64,000 nt of DNA, taken from assembly GCA_914767715.1 (NCBI GenBank), contig OU612068.1, forward strand, positions 24,552,001 to 24,616,000, written 5' to 3'. The translations under genes were made by a program, and so were the position numbers. Below are positions 1 to 13,293 of the stretch, in pieces. The first letter of the stretch is position 1. Each line of letters begins with the position of its first letter. The notes beneath the pieces are model-generated. The model was given only the letters and a program-made list of their open reading frames with translations. It did not search any database and was not told the DNA's origin. The stretch is from Membranipora membranacea. Lineage: Eukaryota; Bryozoa; Gymnolaemata; Cheilostomatida; Membraniporidae.

Positions 1-560
1 GGGATGGTAGTGGTGTGTACCCTGAATGAATGATAGAATGGTGGGCTCCGCCAGCGAACCATTATTGGCTCCATGGGAACATATTGATCATCGGCATTGT
101 ATATATAGATCACACATAATTCTCCGTATACAGTTGCACAAACGAAGTACTGGAAGTGAAACTGGTATAAGAAAATGTGTTGGCTGTGATTGGCGGATGA
201 TCAGATCAGAGCCAACACATTGGCTAAGCTGGATTATGTAAATCAAGTTATATGCATAAACGACTTTGATAGCAACAAGTGTATGTAGTGAACCAAGGAG
301 TTGTAGACAACTCCTTGAGTGAACAGGACTCCTTGCTGTTGACCAGGACTAGCCAATAAAAAATAACTTCACTATAGTTATTATCATCAGCAACTATAAT
401 TGTATGAATAATTTGACTTCTTCACTTCCTAAAAAGCTCTGACAATATGAAATTATACAGAACCATCCAGAACATGTTTTATGTACACATTTTGACACAA
501 GACCAATTCAGAGGTTTGGTGCAGAAGCTATAAATGGCAGATTTATATTCCGGAATTTAC
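1..560. other. Window edge, probably FBXL4 intron
   Basis: The last visible FBXL4 exon ends at 561 with a donor (GTAAAT on the minus strand), so this stretch should be intron on the minus strand. I found no leucine-rich-repeat coding sequence on that strand here. It contains short hairpin-like text (GGAGTTGTAGACAACTCC near 298-315) and nothing else I can name. Confidence 0.5.
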
Positions 561-3500
561 CTCATCATAGTTTGATATCTTCTGGCAGGAGCCGAGGTTC
601 AGGTACTGCAGTTTACTGCATGTTCTTGCTATAGCAAACACACAGTGATCATCGACAGCTGTTGTGAACAAATTCAACCTAAAAAAAGACAATTCATAAT
701 AATTATAAAGAGCTGCAATCAGTTTCAAAGAACTAAGTCTCATCTTAGACAAGCAAATAATATTTTGTACCACTACCAGAATATTCTCCTCATAAATGAT
801 GGCGCAAGGCAACCTTGAGGATTCGTCACAACCCCTAATATAGTGACTAACTAGCACTCTTTCAATATGGTTCCCTCTCTGGTGGCGGAGGGATACTGCA
901 ACCCAACTTTTGCAATATTTCTCCACCACCACAGCATTCTGCTTGCAGGATAGCCTTGTGACATAGTCTATCTCTGCAGCACAGCAGTGGTGGCGCTGCC
1001 TTCCATCAAGAAAGGCAACTCCCAGGGTTCAAGGTTATGAGATATCAAAACCAGTGTTCCATTTAGGCCCAAATATTTCCAAAATATGGGTTTCCATTGT
1101 TTTCCCTATTTTTGTACTCAGACTAGGTGAATTAGTTCAAGCCCTATGCTGCAGAGACGAACGTATGCCTCAACAGTTCGCACATGCGCAGACTGCCAAC
1201 ACAGAGGAAAAAAACTTGTTCTATGCTACATATGGTACCAAAGGGGGCTCAACTACCTGAACAAATAACAAATATAGTAATGTAGAGTGACATGACAATG
1301 ATGATGAAAAATTATCTCACATATAGCTTTTACCATCTGAGCTCAGTGAGGAAAGAAATCATTTGCAAAGATTTAACACTCAGATACTCGTAAGTGGAAG
1401 AGACATCCAAGTGCTGAAGATTTATACAGCGTCGAGCAATCTGTGTGAACGCATCATCGGTCAGCGGGCAACAAGATAGCTCGAGACGCGTGAGGGTGGG
1501 TATACCGACCAGCCCAATAATACTAGAGCTGTTCAACATATCGCTGTGAGTGCCACACCAAGATAGGTTGAGGGACTGCATTTTGGTGCACTTCTTTACA
1601 AAGCCTTTGATGGAGTCGGTGTTCTGTATGAACCAGTAGGGTTGTAGATTGAGGTGTTGATGCTGAGGTAGTACAGGGCTGTAACAGTACTCTCTGAGCA
1701 GACGAGACACACAGGCCATCCTGGACAGGTCTTCTAAAGTGAGGTTAGCCAACAGGTACAATGTTATTTCTCCGGGTAATAGGTCAAAGTGACCATTGCC
1801 TTGACTAGTAGAATCGGGAATGTTGGTTCTCTCACCGGACTTGAGACTTAGCCCACCCATCCGCTTTGTTACATCTGATTGCAATCCGTCAACATCTACA
1901 CTCGTATCCCTGTAAGCGAGGAGCCAGATGTAAAAAAACAGTCAATTGGGAACGGATATCCGCTTAGTTGTGAGTTGTCAAAACGTCCATAGACCAGTTT
2001 ACATTGACTTCTCCAAATCAAAAAATTATTTTATATCAGGTTTAATCAGCAAGCTAAAATATTTCCTCATTGCCCAACAACCTCCCAAGTTTTTCATTTC
2101 TACGCAGCGGACTTGGTAGTTCCCACATCTCTATTTTCTCACCTTTAGCAGTAACTTTGGCAGAGTTGACTGACAGCAAAGCCTAAACAGGGTTGCAGTC
2201 TGACCAGCAGTATTGAAAGACCAACCAAAGAGATAGAAAAGCCTGTACACCTGTAATGAATGGCTTTGGTTTAAAGTGCAAAAGCACCGAAGCAACGGGA
2301 TTTTTCAGGTTTCTATCCACAGTAACACCTAATACTCAATGATGTAAAGGGACATACCCGACTAGCTCCACAGCGTCTAGCTCTGTATAATACTCCAAGT
2401 TATCATGTCTAAACTCTAAACGGATGACTTGAGTAGGAAAAGGTGGTCTTCGCAAGTATGGGGTGAAAATTCTTGATTCTTTTTCAGCTCTTTGAGGTTT
2501 ACCCCCTTCCATCTCCCACATAGTAAACCTAAAAGAAAACAAAAATATTGAGGCACCATTTACATCTAATAAGTCAGCCATTTATTCTCATTTTTGAAAT
2601 TTTCCCATGTCAAAGTTGAGTCAGTACCGCTAAAATTATTATGGCTTCAGTTCAGTCACCAAAAATTGGCCAATTGTGGCAAGATTGAACCAATACCCCC
2701 TTTGCAATATTACGGGTTCAGCTCTGGTTCCAGGGGTTTTCAACTAGGATGAGCGATGGTTTTTGAGCCAAATCATTGTATCATTCAAGGAAACACTGAG
2801 AATTAATATATTTCTACCCCTACCCCCTCCCACAACAAAGCTTGTCAAGACGGGCTAATATATTCCCATCGAGTTATGAGCTATTTAGGAATGAGACCTC
2901 TTGCAGGTTTCAGTCACAATCACAAGGAGCAATCAGACTGTGATTTTGGCAGCTTGTAAAAGACAACTAATGTCCGTGCTCAAAATGATCACTCACTTGG
3001 TATTTCAATAAGACAAATTCGTTCCCAAAATGCTGATTCAGAATGTATATAGTTCCATCAATGACTGAGCGATTTGAACGCGAGAGCCTGGCAGGTATCG
3101 CTCATTCACACAGTGAGCGATCAGATAGCGATTTTTGGCCGTTTCTAATTGAGAGACCCCCGGGATCATTGATAGAAACTACATTCCTTTTGTGACAATA
3201 ACACAAGATTATTAGAGAACTTTAACTTTTGCAAGGTCAAAATGTCTTGGCACAAATTCATACACTGCTTGTTGGATGTGAATTGAGCCACTAGTCCTAA
3301 AAAAGACATGCTTTAGGAAGTGTTGATCATACAAACAAACCATTTGGAGCCCTCATGTTGTACGCTTTGATCGAGAGCTAATATCCGCACCACTGCTCCT
3401 GGATTGTATGTCTCGTATATATTGACATTTGTAATATAGACTTTCTGGTCATAAATAAGCTCAATGAAATCATCGCTGACAAAATATTTGTCACTTTGAT

Positions 3501-4432
3501 TGACAAGAGGAGCAGGTACTCCTGGTGCTATCTTCCACCATTTGTCTGGAAATAAAAAATTCATTATATAATTGATATCCCGACAAAAGAACGCTGTCGT
3601 TGGAAAGCAACAAATATAATATTTGTGGGTGACTTGGCATAAAAGGCACAGACACTACTTTGGCAGAGGCGGATGGATTTGTAACAGAGGAGGACGGGTT
3701 GTAGACACCAATCCACGAGTCAACAAACCTATCCGGATATCTGGGTGCCAGCCGGATGCCAATTGAAAATCTGGTGGCATCCATGTGACAATCACACTGA
3801 GATTGATACAGGGTGAAATGGATGGCCAGTTAGCACTGCCGGATGGGCATTTGTCATATAAGCAGATGGCCCTTTTACAGCTATGTGTGGCGGATTTCCA
3901 CTTACAGAACACGTTTTAGCACCGCAAACGCTATCCTCTACTACTAGAATGAGGCAGTCCAATTGAGATACTGATTTTTATGACAGCATTTTGGAAAGAT
4001 TTCATCAACAATTAGATTTCATTATGAGTGAATGTATGCTGGGACCATGCTTAGATCACCTCACCGTAGTAAAGATCTGTTAATAGATGAAACAGAAAAC
4101 TGGACTATGTTCGATAGGTTGCTGCAATTGGACCATGCCATTGTCAAGTTGTATATCATAAGGTCTGTTTTAGATAAGCACTGATAACAGTCGGCTCATA
4201 ATACAAAAGACTATAATATTCATGACTGTCATCACTACAACAAAGCAGGCAGAGGATAAGAGAAATTTTAGTTCTTACCATATGTACGCATAACACAAGC
4301 CTCAGTGAAGTCACCGTATGCTGGATAATTATGTGGTTTTCGAAGAACATTCGAAACCACATAAGCTACCGAGTTACTGCTGCCATACTGAGAGCTAAAT
4401 CCTCCAAGCTTTGTTGCAAACTGACTCAACAT
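561..4432 (-). CDS. FBXL4: FBXL4-like F-box/LRR protein, 3' end beyond window
   Basis: The family is the substrate receptor of an SCF ubiquitin ligase at the mitochondrial outer membrane that restrains BNIP3/NIX mitophagy. Exons are 4432-4279, 3545-3341, 2528-2358, 1909-1334 and 678-561; all junctions are GT/AG and the phases agree, giving 408 residues against about 620 for vertebrate FBXL4. In order: a Ser/Lys-rich amphipathic N-terminus that could be a mitochondrial signal; a discoidin-like galactose-binding domain (about 35-176) with DDFIELIYDQKVY, YETYNPGAVVRILA and LEYYTELDAVEL; an F-box at about 218-265 (LLPGEITLYLLANLTLEDLSR); then LRRs (HLNLQPYW, LQYLNLGSC). The remaining LRRs must lie left of position 1. 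The start at 4432 has A at -3. A GTGAG donor at 5107 may end a 5'UTR exon. Identity is firm; the start is inferred. Confidence 0.9.
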
Positions 4433-4442
4433 ACTGAATAAC

Positions 4443-6692
4443 CTGGATAATAAAAGGATGATTTTGAATTATATCACAACATTTTATTCAGGTAATTGAG
4501 CTGCGAGGGTTTTATGGTAGTTTTTGAGTTGAGATTACAGCTTCTGACAATCCTATCACCTGTCTTTATAGGCAGACTAGAGACTATATTAGTATACAAA
4601 GATGTTACCGACTAGTCTAAGAATGAGCCACGACTTCCCCACTGTGGATTGTGGATTGTGGTTGCACTTGCTCAGCAAAGAGGTGACAGAACTTGTCCAA
4701 CAATAACGCTGAATTCCAACATATTATAATTCGCTTTTTCCAGTATTTCCATTACTGAACCATTACATATATCATAGAGGCCTTACTCATAATACAAATA
4801 AATGAAGAGATCTTCCTAAGGGTCTATTAGGCTGAATTAGAGTCTCATGTTACTATTTTTAATTAATTATAGAGGGTGCTTCATCAAACGCCCTTACAGT
4901 GAGTTGTCTGGCCTAAGCTTTTGGCATACCCAGCCCAATGAAAAGTAGCACATGCAACCAACCTGGATCTTTAATAGGAACAATGAGATGGATTCATTGC
5001 CAGTACTGTCTGCAGGAGGCTTTCATCAATAATCATTTAGCTGAAATAAAAATTACTACAGTAGTACTACTACTAGTAGCTAGTTGTTCAGTGTAGTTTT
5101 TCTCACCTGGTCTAATAAGCTACTTCCTCATTCACAGTTTCTTGAGTTTAAACCAGATGAGAATGACTTAGATATTGAAAATGTGGACCAAGATTCGGGC
5201 AAACAGTGATGAGGTCATCAATTTACTCAATATCAATGTAAGCAGAAAAAGTAACCAAGTGTTACACTTTGGCATTGATTTTGGTTGCTTTGGAATCCGG
5301 AAGTGATTCTGTTTACAATGTTCTGCTCTTTGATTGGATTTTCCAGAATATTGTGTGATCTGATTGGTCAGTAGTAAAGTGATATCTCAAGAAAGAATTA
5401 TTGAGAGAGATCAAGCTAGCATTCCACAATTTTATGAATGAATAGACAACTCATTCAAAGAAACCAACTGTTGCATTAGTTAGAATCATGTGCTGAAGAA
5501 GACAAAGAAAATTGAAGATAACCAAGAGCATGTGCCCACAAGCCAGTTGCTTCAAGAACTGACTGATCAATATAAAGGTATGCTATTGAGTTAACGAGAC
5601 CTTTGATTATAGTCTGGAGGAGAGGTAAAAGGAGAGGAGATAGATAGAAAGTTGTGATTTGGTGATTGACTCCCAGGCCAGGGAGTCTCTATCTAATTAA
5701 GTAATTTATATTACTCTGGCTCATGTACCTTACCTTAACCTAGGTTAGCCCTGTGCTCAGTGGAACCCAGGAGGAATAGAATGTCACTCCTTGGAACTTT
5801 GCTGCCTCCAGTCAAGTTCATAGTCATAGTCTTCATAATAATGCATGGAATACTATTAATATTATTATTATTATACCAATGATGATATGAACTCCCTTCA
5901 TTGATTATACCAAAGACTAGAGAATAAGGAATTGATAACAATTACCATTGACAGTCACAGTCCTTGCACTGGTTTGGCTTAGAGTATAAGCATGACAGTG
6001 ATGGGGCGAACATTGTTGCACTGAAACAATGAAGAGTTGGCAGCCTCCCGGTAGTTCTCAACAGCGTAAACATACCAATCATGTCAGAACACCGAAACTG
6101 ACAAAATGCACTGAGGGATCGATGAGATTGATTGAGATGCTCATCAGCACACAGGGGTGGCTTGATGCTGCTGCTGAGGAGGTTGTACTAGAGAAGGCCT
6201 CAAAACAGCGCTTGACTCATGGTTTCTATCTGAAGACCTGTGTTTTATGCAGTGGTACGCGCACCACTGTATGTTGTATCTAGCAAATAAATTTTCTAAC
6301 AATCCCAACAACAATGTGGATTAAACCTATAGCAGTAGTCATAGATGAATCAAGGGACTTCATATAGGCTTAGCACAGTGAGCCCATGTGCAGGCACCCC
6401 TCGTAAGAAGTTGTATTACTATCTGACCTTCTGAGTCACATAGCTGTATAACTTAAAATTTCACCTTGCTACGATTTAATCAATCTATTCGCAGATGTCT
6501 CAAGATATTATGTCATGTGGCTAGATGGGCCCAGGAGGCTGAATGAGCAAATGATGATGACTACTGATATTTTTAAACTACGGAAGGACTTCAACATATG
6601 TCACCTTTCTCTTTAACACATTATTTCCTTTGATTCAGTGACACAGACAAAGCGATGAAGTAGGAGAGTTAATAGAACAGAGAAGTGATAAT
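4443..6692. other. Divergent intergenic region between FBXL4 and CDK gene
   Basis: The two flanking genes are transcribed away from each other, so both 5' ends and promoters should lie here. I see no coding exon. A minus-strand donor at 5107 could end an FBXL4 5'UTR exon. No convincing TATA box or initiator could be picked out by eye. Confidence 0.4.
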
Positions 6693-9600
6693 ATGGCGAT
6701 GGTCTCACCGTCAGCGCGTACTAAGGAGGAGCTGTTAACTGGAGTCTCCTCCTCAGATACAGACGATAAAGGCAATCTACAGAACTATGAGGCGCTCAAT
6801 CTCGTCGGCACTGGAGCATATGGTGCTGTCTATAAGTATGTTAAGGCCTAAGGTCGCTGGTGTTTTTTACAAGCGTGTATACTATCCGACCTAGGTCTAC
6901 TGTGTCTTACAGTTGACAAAGAGTTCCTCAACATTATACATAGTTGTGGAAACCCGGTCAGGGATGTTTTATGACTTATCTAACAAATGATTAAATATTG
7001 GACCGTTAGTCTACAAGATGATGTAACGTATGCATGAGACTTTGATCCACATCAGAACTTTATAATGATCACAGTTTGATTGTGTTATTTGATCTCCACT
7101 CTCGCTATGACCCACATATTGCATTCAATTTCAAGTCTTGGAAATGACCTGGAATGGCTGACTGGGCATCGACACTCATGTTTATCTGCCGATGATTCTC
7201 GCCATGGCGTATCAAATGAGCAAGAACGCACGCACCACCCATCTACCACATATGCCACATATTACACATCTGCATCAAACCATCTATCCGAAGAGCTCAG
7301 ACACGGTTGGATGGTATTGCTAATAATTACAAGGTCTTTATGATCACTGTTACACAGATCTTTATTACTCATTGCAGAGCAAGGGATTTGAGAGATGGAA
7401 CCAGTTTTGTTGCATTAAAAAAAATTAGAATGAAGCTGACCGAAGAAGGGGTTCCTCTGAGTGCACTCAGAGAAATAGCCATACTCAGACGCATGGACAA
7501 ATATGAGCACCCAAACATTGTCAGGTATATAAACACAGCCCCCTATTCTTTTTTAATTTTATCTACCCTTGTGAAAAAAGACTCAAGCTAGCATGACCCA
7601 AAAATGCTATCACCTGCGTTCGTTATGTTCAGACTCAAAATCACAAGAATTTTCATTTATGTAAAAGATTTGTATGAAGTGACCCAAAGTATTCTCACCT
7701 GAGACCCTATGAATTCATAACAATTTTTCAATAAAAATCTTTTAAGCTGTAGCAGCAAACTTCCCATCCAGACAAGACCAATACAATATCAGCCACTAGA
7801 GTGACAGTCTTTATTTTGAAAGCCTTTAAACTCAAGCTAGAAAGATGAATAATACTCACACTGCCAAATGATAAGGCCTTGCCTATTCTATGCTTGCTGA
7901 GCACTATAAAAACTGTGTGACACATCTATACAGTAGATTCTACATTTACTGTTTAGCTACTCCTCATTGTTGCAGATTTTTGGATATCTGTATCGCTAAC
8001 TATTCCCAAAGTGACAGAGAGACTACTCTCACTTTTGTTTTTGAGTTTATGAATATGGATTTGTGTCAATATATAAACAGATGTCCGCCCCCTGGGCTAC
8101 CTCAATCTACAGTTAAGGTAAGACATCTTAATAATATTTTAGTTCCATGTGTGTGATATGCAAATTGAAATAGACAGTTTTCTGAGCTCTTATTTATGCC
8201 TCAATTCGGAGTTGTCCTCTCTCCAGTTTGGTACTTTAACCCAAGCCGCATAGGAAAAACCTGCTGAAAGAGGGTTATATTGAAAACCGCCAAAGTTAGG
8301 ATTAAAAGGATTTTTGATTCAGAGTCTGCACCTTTGAAAACTATGTGAGTCAGGGTTTCCAAATCATTGGAGGCTTGAATGTTGATAAATCTTAATTTTA
8401 GTGACGAAACTCATAAAAGATTCTGCCAAATTGTCCGCAAAACAGGCAGAAAATGCTATAATTGACTATCTAAATACTAAAATTATTTCCCAAACTATGT
8501 CCTTATGACTTTTCAATGTTGCAGATTCTGAATCAAAATTCAGTTTTATCCTATTATAAGCGGTTTTCATGATAACCCTCTTTTCAGCACGTTTTTCCTA
8601 TGCAGCATGGGTTAAAAGTACCAAACTGGAGAGAGGACAACTCCAAATTGTAGAGCTCAGAAATCAGAGCTCAGAAAACTGTCTATTTACATCTTGCGAT
8701 GGTTATCATCATTGCATATGTATAGAATTTTGCACTGCGTATGCCGTATAATATATGTATAAATATGCTTCTCATACATGTATGCCTAAGATAGTCTGAT
8801 ACTTATAGTATATATACAAATACAAATTGATCATACTAGGCAATCTTATAAGGTTGGAGCTGATGAGTCTGTGTAGATTTCACCATCGGATAACTGAGAA
8901 AAACTGGACTTTTTTCAAATTTGAAGTGATCTTATCTTTATTTGCAGGATTATTTGTATCAGATGTTACACGGGATAGATTTCCTCCACGCCAACAAAAT
9001 AGTACACAGAGATCTGAAACCACAAAATATTCTCCTCTCAACTAATGGCTGCCTCAAATTAGCCGATATGGGCCTGGCCAGGGTAAAGTCTTATTTCATC
9101 AATTGAATCATAGGCGAATAGTTAATTTAACCTGATTGACTGGTTGATTTCCGCTTCATCCACAAAAAATATACCCAGCAGATGAGATGTACATACTCTC
9201 GAAAACCGGGTCGACCGATCCAGGCACAAGACATCCCCTAAAATGAAATTGGTTAAAAGCTGGGTTCTTAGATAAAAGTATCAGTTTTCTAAGTGGAAGT
9301 TGGTTTAGACTCCTACTGTAAATTGGCAACCCAAATATTTGACTAGTTCAAGATGCAGCTTAATCGAGGTGATTAGTACCTGATGGAGCCGAGCAAAGAC
9401 ACTCATCAGAGGAGCACACTTTGAAGGAACACACTATTGTTTCTAGGTTTGAGGAAAGCTTGTCGATTCTTGCTTCGAAACCATCAGTTGACCTCAATAT
9501 GGCTTCTTCCAAAACAGAGGGAAAACAATTGACAATCACGTCTGTGCTTACTTTCCCCATGATGAAGTTTCGCTTTTAAGTAACGTGATGTGATGAAATA

Positions 9601-12600
9601 AGAAAACAGATGCGGAAAAAAGACCTTATCGGTCTCTCTCTCTCGACATTTGGAAGCTAGAGTTGACAAGCCTTGACGGGCATACAATGCTGTAAGGCTA
9701 AGTTTCACCATGCAATGAAAGTTATGGGATAAGAAGTTCTGTCCGATCTTGCTCCTTAGAATGGAATGGCAACCAAAAATAAAACTTTTTGACTAACTTC
9801 TTTTTGAAAAACCTCCCTTGTTGTTACAAAATATTAAGTATTTGACTTTCTAGGTCCCCTCACATAATGTTGTATTGAATATCTGTTTTTAGATGTATAC
9901 ATTCTCAATGCTACTCACAGCTACAGTAGTGACTTTGTGGTATCGAGCCCCGGAAGTCCTCATGCAGGATGTCTACGGTTCAGCAATAGACCTCTGGAGT
10001 ATCGGCTGTATGTTTGCTGAGATGCTGAACAAAAGAGCATTGTTCTCTGGACAGTCAGAAATAACCCAACTTCAAAAAATATTCAGGTGCATTTTACATC
10101 ATTTTGCAAACACTGCGATACTATGTTAATCCATATAACTTCTATCTAACGGTGTATACGTGGCAGCCGATATCAGGTGCCTTATGGGAAGAAATTCTTA
10201 TATAGCTTTGGAATTAAGATGGAGTGCCAGTGCTTTTGGTTCTGTTGTATGTCATGATCATAAGAAAAAAACCTCATTCACTAATCACTAATCAATTGCA
10301 ACTGTGAGTAAACAATTAGTTGTCTTCTCATTGATACCATTGTCAAAGAGTGGACAACTCACAGAACCGGTCTCAATCTACAAAGGAGCTTTGGGCAAAC
10401 TCTCTATTCAGGGAGATCAAAGTGCAAGTATCTGTTAAGTGCAAAACCGAAAGTGCACATCGCCATACTTGATCTACGAGCCATACTAGCCAGAACAACG
10501 CTTTTCTTTCTGGGGTTGATGGCAGTTCTTTGTCTCTGCAGTGCATACCAGTTCAGTTTTGCATATTTTGATTGCATATTTACGTATATAGTTTACAATT
10601 GCACACAATTGTATTTTTCAATGCTTTTATTTTTAATTTATTTCTCATTCTTGTTTTTAACATATTGTAGTATAATTGGTCTGCCTGATGAGCAGGATTG
10701 GCCTAAGACGATATCACTGCCTCGGGATTCCTTCCCTTACACACCACAGATCCCTGTAGAGGAGATCGCTCCTGAGCTGAGCGATGAACACGGCAAAGAT
10801 CTGCTAGAGGTCAGTACATTATATATATATATAAAGAAATATATATTCACCTCAATATATATATTATGTATATTGAATATCTATATTGAGATCAGTATGT
10901 TTATTTATTTTTCTTCTTTTGTTTATGAGGTCAAAAAGTTGTTATTTCCATTGGTTTATAACATACTTTATATATATGAGAACCTCAATAATAATAATAA
11001 CCACATCATATATTATACAATCATGGGCCTCTAGAGACGTGACAAGTCACAGTACGGTCAGTTTTTTTTAAATTGCAACACCCAGTGTTTCCCATCATTA
11101 TTTATAATTTCAACTTCTGAGACCTTATAAATGAAAAACCAGCCAAAAATCATATACCACTATAGTCTCATAGCACAGAGAAACACAGATAATTACTGAC
11201 TATGGCAATGTTTTGATCGCTATCGGGGCATTTTTTATTTTTGGTCGATACTCGATTAAGTGTTGCACTTTGGAAAAACTGACCCAGTTATATTTTATTA
11301 CTTTTTGTAAGTGGTACTCTTACAAAGTAAGTAGTTAGTGGTATGCGACAATACGTCATGCACTGTGACATGTATAACTTGTTTTATAGACTTTTTCTGA
11401 TTAGATGAAAATGCAAGCATGTCCTGCCAGAACATATGACACTTTTGAAGATATTTTAGTTTTGGTCTCAGTGTCATCAGAAAGACCACTGACTCCTACT
11501 GGTTTTGTAGTTAATTTGATATAAGTAGTATTCAGTTGCTAAGATGAAAATGATTGAGGCATATTGTCCTGTTTTATATTGAGTCAAACCTTTGAGGAGA
11601 TAGATTAGTACAAATACCTTGTATACATATATGGTAAGCACAGTGTATACATTAAGTATTTATGCACATCTCGTTACTATATACAGGCAGTAAATGAAAA
11701 TTTAGTGACACAAACTAAATCTAAATTGTGTAGTAAGCTACATTGACTCATTTAACATGGGGTTGTTTTGGTCATTACTGCAATCAGCTTGAATCATATA
11801 GTTAGTGAAAATACATTAATCATTTGAACTGAAACTGGTACCTCAATGGCCATCAATTCCACCTAGATTGAAGTTTCTTTGTTATCAAGTTTATTTCCTG
11901 TTCGAATTTCTTACGGGTTAGTCACAATCTGGATAATTTCCTACTTTTTCCTCGTTCTACTCAAATGATTATAACATGCTGCATGGGCGTCAATGAACAA
12001 TGAATGTCAATTATTACTATTCATAAATATTTATTTCCTGTCCCCAACTATTCTGTGTGTCAGCTTCCCTGTCTATGCCAGAAAATTTAAACTAAAAATA
12101 CTTGTTGCTTTATTGCCAGAGTTTATTAATTCTATGCATCAACATGATTCACCCAAGTCTTTTTATCAAGAAGTTGTGGCAGAAAGGATAAATCAAGGAG
12201 TCATCATCATAGCAGTCTGCCGATCAGACAATGACTGTCTTCATTTTGGTCTTATCATACATATCCATCTCCAGCTGTCTCTACTCTTTGTCATATTTTG
12301 CCAGTCGGCTCTGTCTATATCCAGCTTGCTCATGTTTCTCCTCACAGTATCTTTAAATCTAAACCTGGGCCTCCCTATGTTCCCTTGGAGTAATCTGGGA
12401 TATATTGAGGTTCAGTGTCAGATTATTCATCCATGTCAGATTATTGATCCATAGCTAAGGCTGAGCAGCTTTCCTCATAGTGCTAAATGATTTTTCATTT
12501 CAGATGTTTCTGAAGTTTAATCAGTACGAAAGAATATCGGCACATGATGCCCTTCAACACGCCTACTTTAGAGGATATAAATGTGAGCATAGTGATTCTT

Positions 12601-12662
12601 TCTACGCTGAGCCCTCGAAAAGTAAATCTGGTACATCTACCGCCACCAACCAAGAGAATTAA
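6693..12662 (+). CDS. CDK6: CDK4/6-type cyclin-dependent kinase (DMG variant)
   Basis: G1 cyclin-D-dependent Ser/Thr kinase that in animals phosphorylates RB-family proteins. Seven exons: 6693-6835, 7378-7524, 7976-8117, 8948-9082, 9893-10086, 10671-10809 and 12504-12662; all phases fit and the product is 352 aa. The kinase domain starts near residue 32. Visible are the P-loop [10 protein letters not shown] (39-48), VALKK with Lys62, the cyclin-binding helix PLSALRE (74-80; PLSTIRE in vertebrate CDK6), HRDLKPQN (164-171), ADMGLAR (183-189) and the T-loop [10 protein letters not shown] with Thr203. CDK4/6-specific stretches include [18 protein letters not shown] and [12 protein letters not shown] 31-residue acidic/Ser-rich leader precedes the domain. 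Met185 replaces the usual DFG Phe. Intron 3 holds a MITE (8171-8685). Single CDK4/6 orthologues are usual in invertebrates, so the CDK6 symbol is nominal. Confidence 0.93.
8171..8685. mobile_element. Long-armed palindromic MITE, family A, copy 1
   Basis: About 515 bp in CDK intron 3. It begins TAGACAGTTTTCTGAGCTC and ends with the reverse complement. Arms pair further inside: GGAGTTGTCCTCTCTCCAG and AAAACCTGCTGAAAGAGGG on the left mirror sequence near 8568-8650. A TA dinucleotide at each edge fits Tc1/mariner-type insertion. No transposase is encoded. A second copy is at 44960-45477. Confidence 0.85.
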
Positions 12663-13293
12663 ATATTTTGCCGGTTGCAATGTTTCTGATGAACGTTACA
12701 ACTTTGTGAAATGATGTCACTTTCATTCTGTGCACTTTATTCGTTCCCTTTTTTTACCAACAAATGCAATAATCGTGTAGAGCAATAATGAATTCCACTC
12801 TTTTTAAAGAGTGCAGACCACTCATAATTTGTGCAATACCTTTGGCATATCTATTTCTTTTCGTACATCCATTTCCAGATGATTTTAATGGTTATATGAC
12901 TTTTATATGACATTTAATAGTTACTTGAAAATGTAATTCTGCACCTTGTACTACATAGAGCCTACTCTACATACGTTACTTATCATTATTTGTCTGATCA
13001 GATAGTGTTCAATGGGGAAGTAAATTGTATATCATATGTCAGTGTTCGGTTATATACTAATACTAGTTTAGGTAGTAAAAATTAGAGGACTTTGATAAGC
13101 TATTGCAGAAGCTAAGTAGAGCAAGTACTAGTCACTACTGCATTTCGATATTCGAATAAAAGATTACTTACATCAAAATCGCTGGCAATTATTCCTAGCG
13201 TTGTGCTGAAAACATGTTAAATAAACTCATAGGTACCTCAACCCAGTCCACTTTGCCACCAAATCTATTGGCCAATGGACTAGAATGCTAACC
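12663..13293. other. Convergent intergenic region
   Basis: This 630-bp gap lies between the CDK stop codon and the stop codon of the minus-strand death-domain gene. It should hold both 3'UTRs. An AATAAA on the plus strand at 13155-13160 is a candidate CDK polyadenylation signal, about 490 bp after the stop. No other gene is seen. Confidence 0.4.

Noticed and set aside
3491-3912. Two overlapping minus-strand frames beside an FBXL4 exon
   Set aside because: They overlap the exon 3545-3341 in other frames or lie in its upstream intron; the conserved FBXL4 sequence uses a different frame with matched phase.
9360-9711. Two minus-strand frames in a CDK intron ([20 protein letters not shown])
   Set aside because: One has a mild coiled-coil look and could be an old retroelement ORF1 piece, but there is no firm signature.
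10453-11034. Open frame of 193 codons on the plus strand
   Set aside because: It is CDK exon 6 (10671-10809) read through into AT-rich intron on both sides; splice sites and similarity define only the middle part.
11993-12454. Open frame of 153 codons in the last CDK intron
   Set aside because: Hydrophobic, low-complexity composition typical of AT-rich intron, no recognisable domain, and the exon that follows joins perfectly without it.
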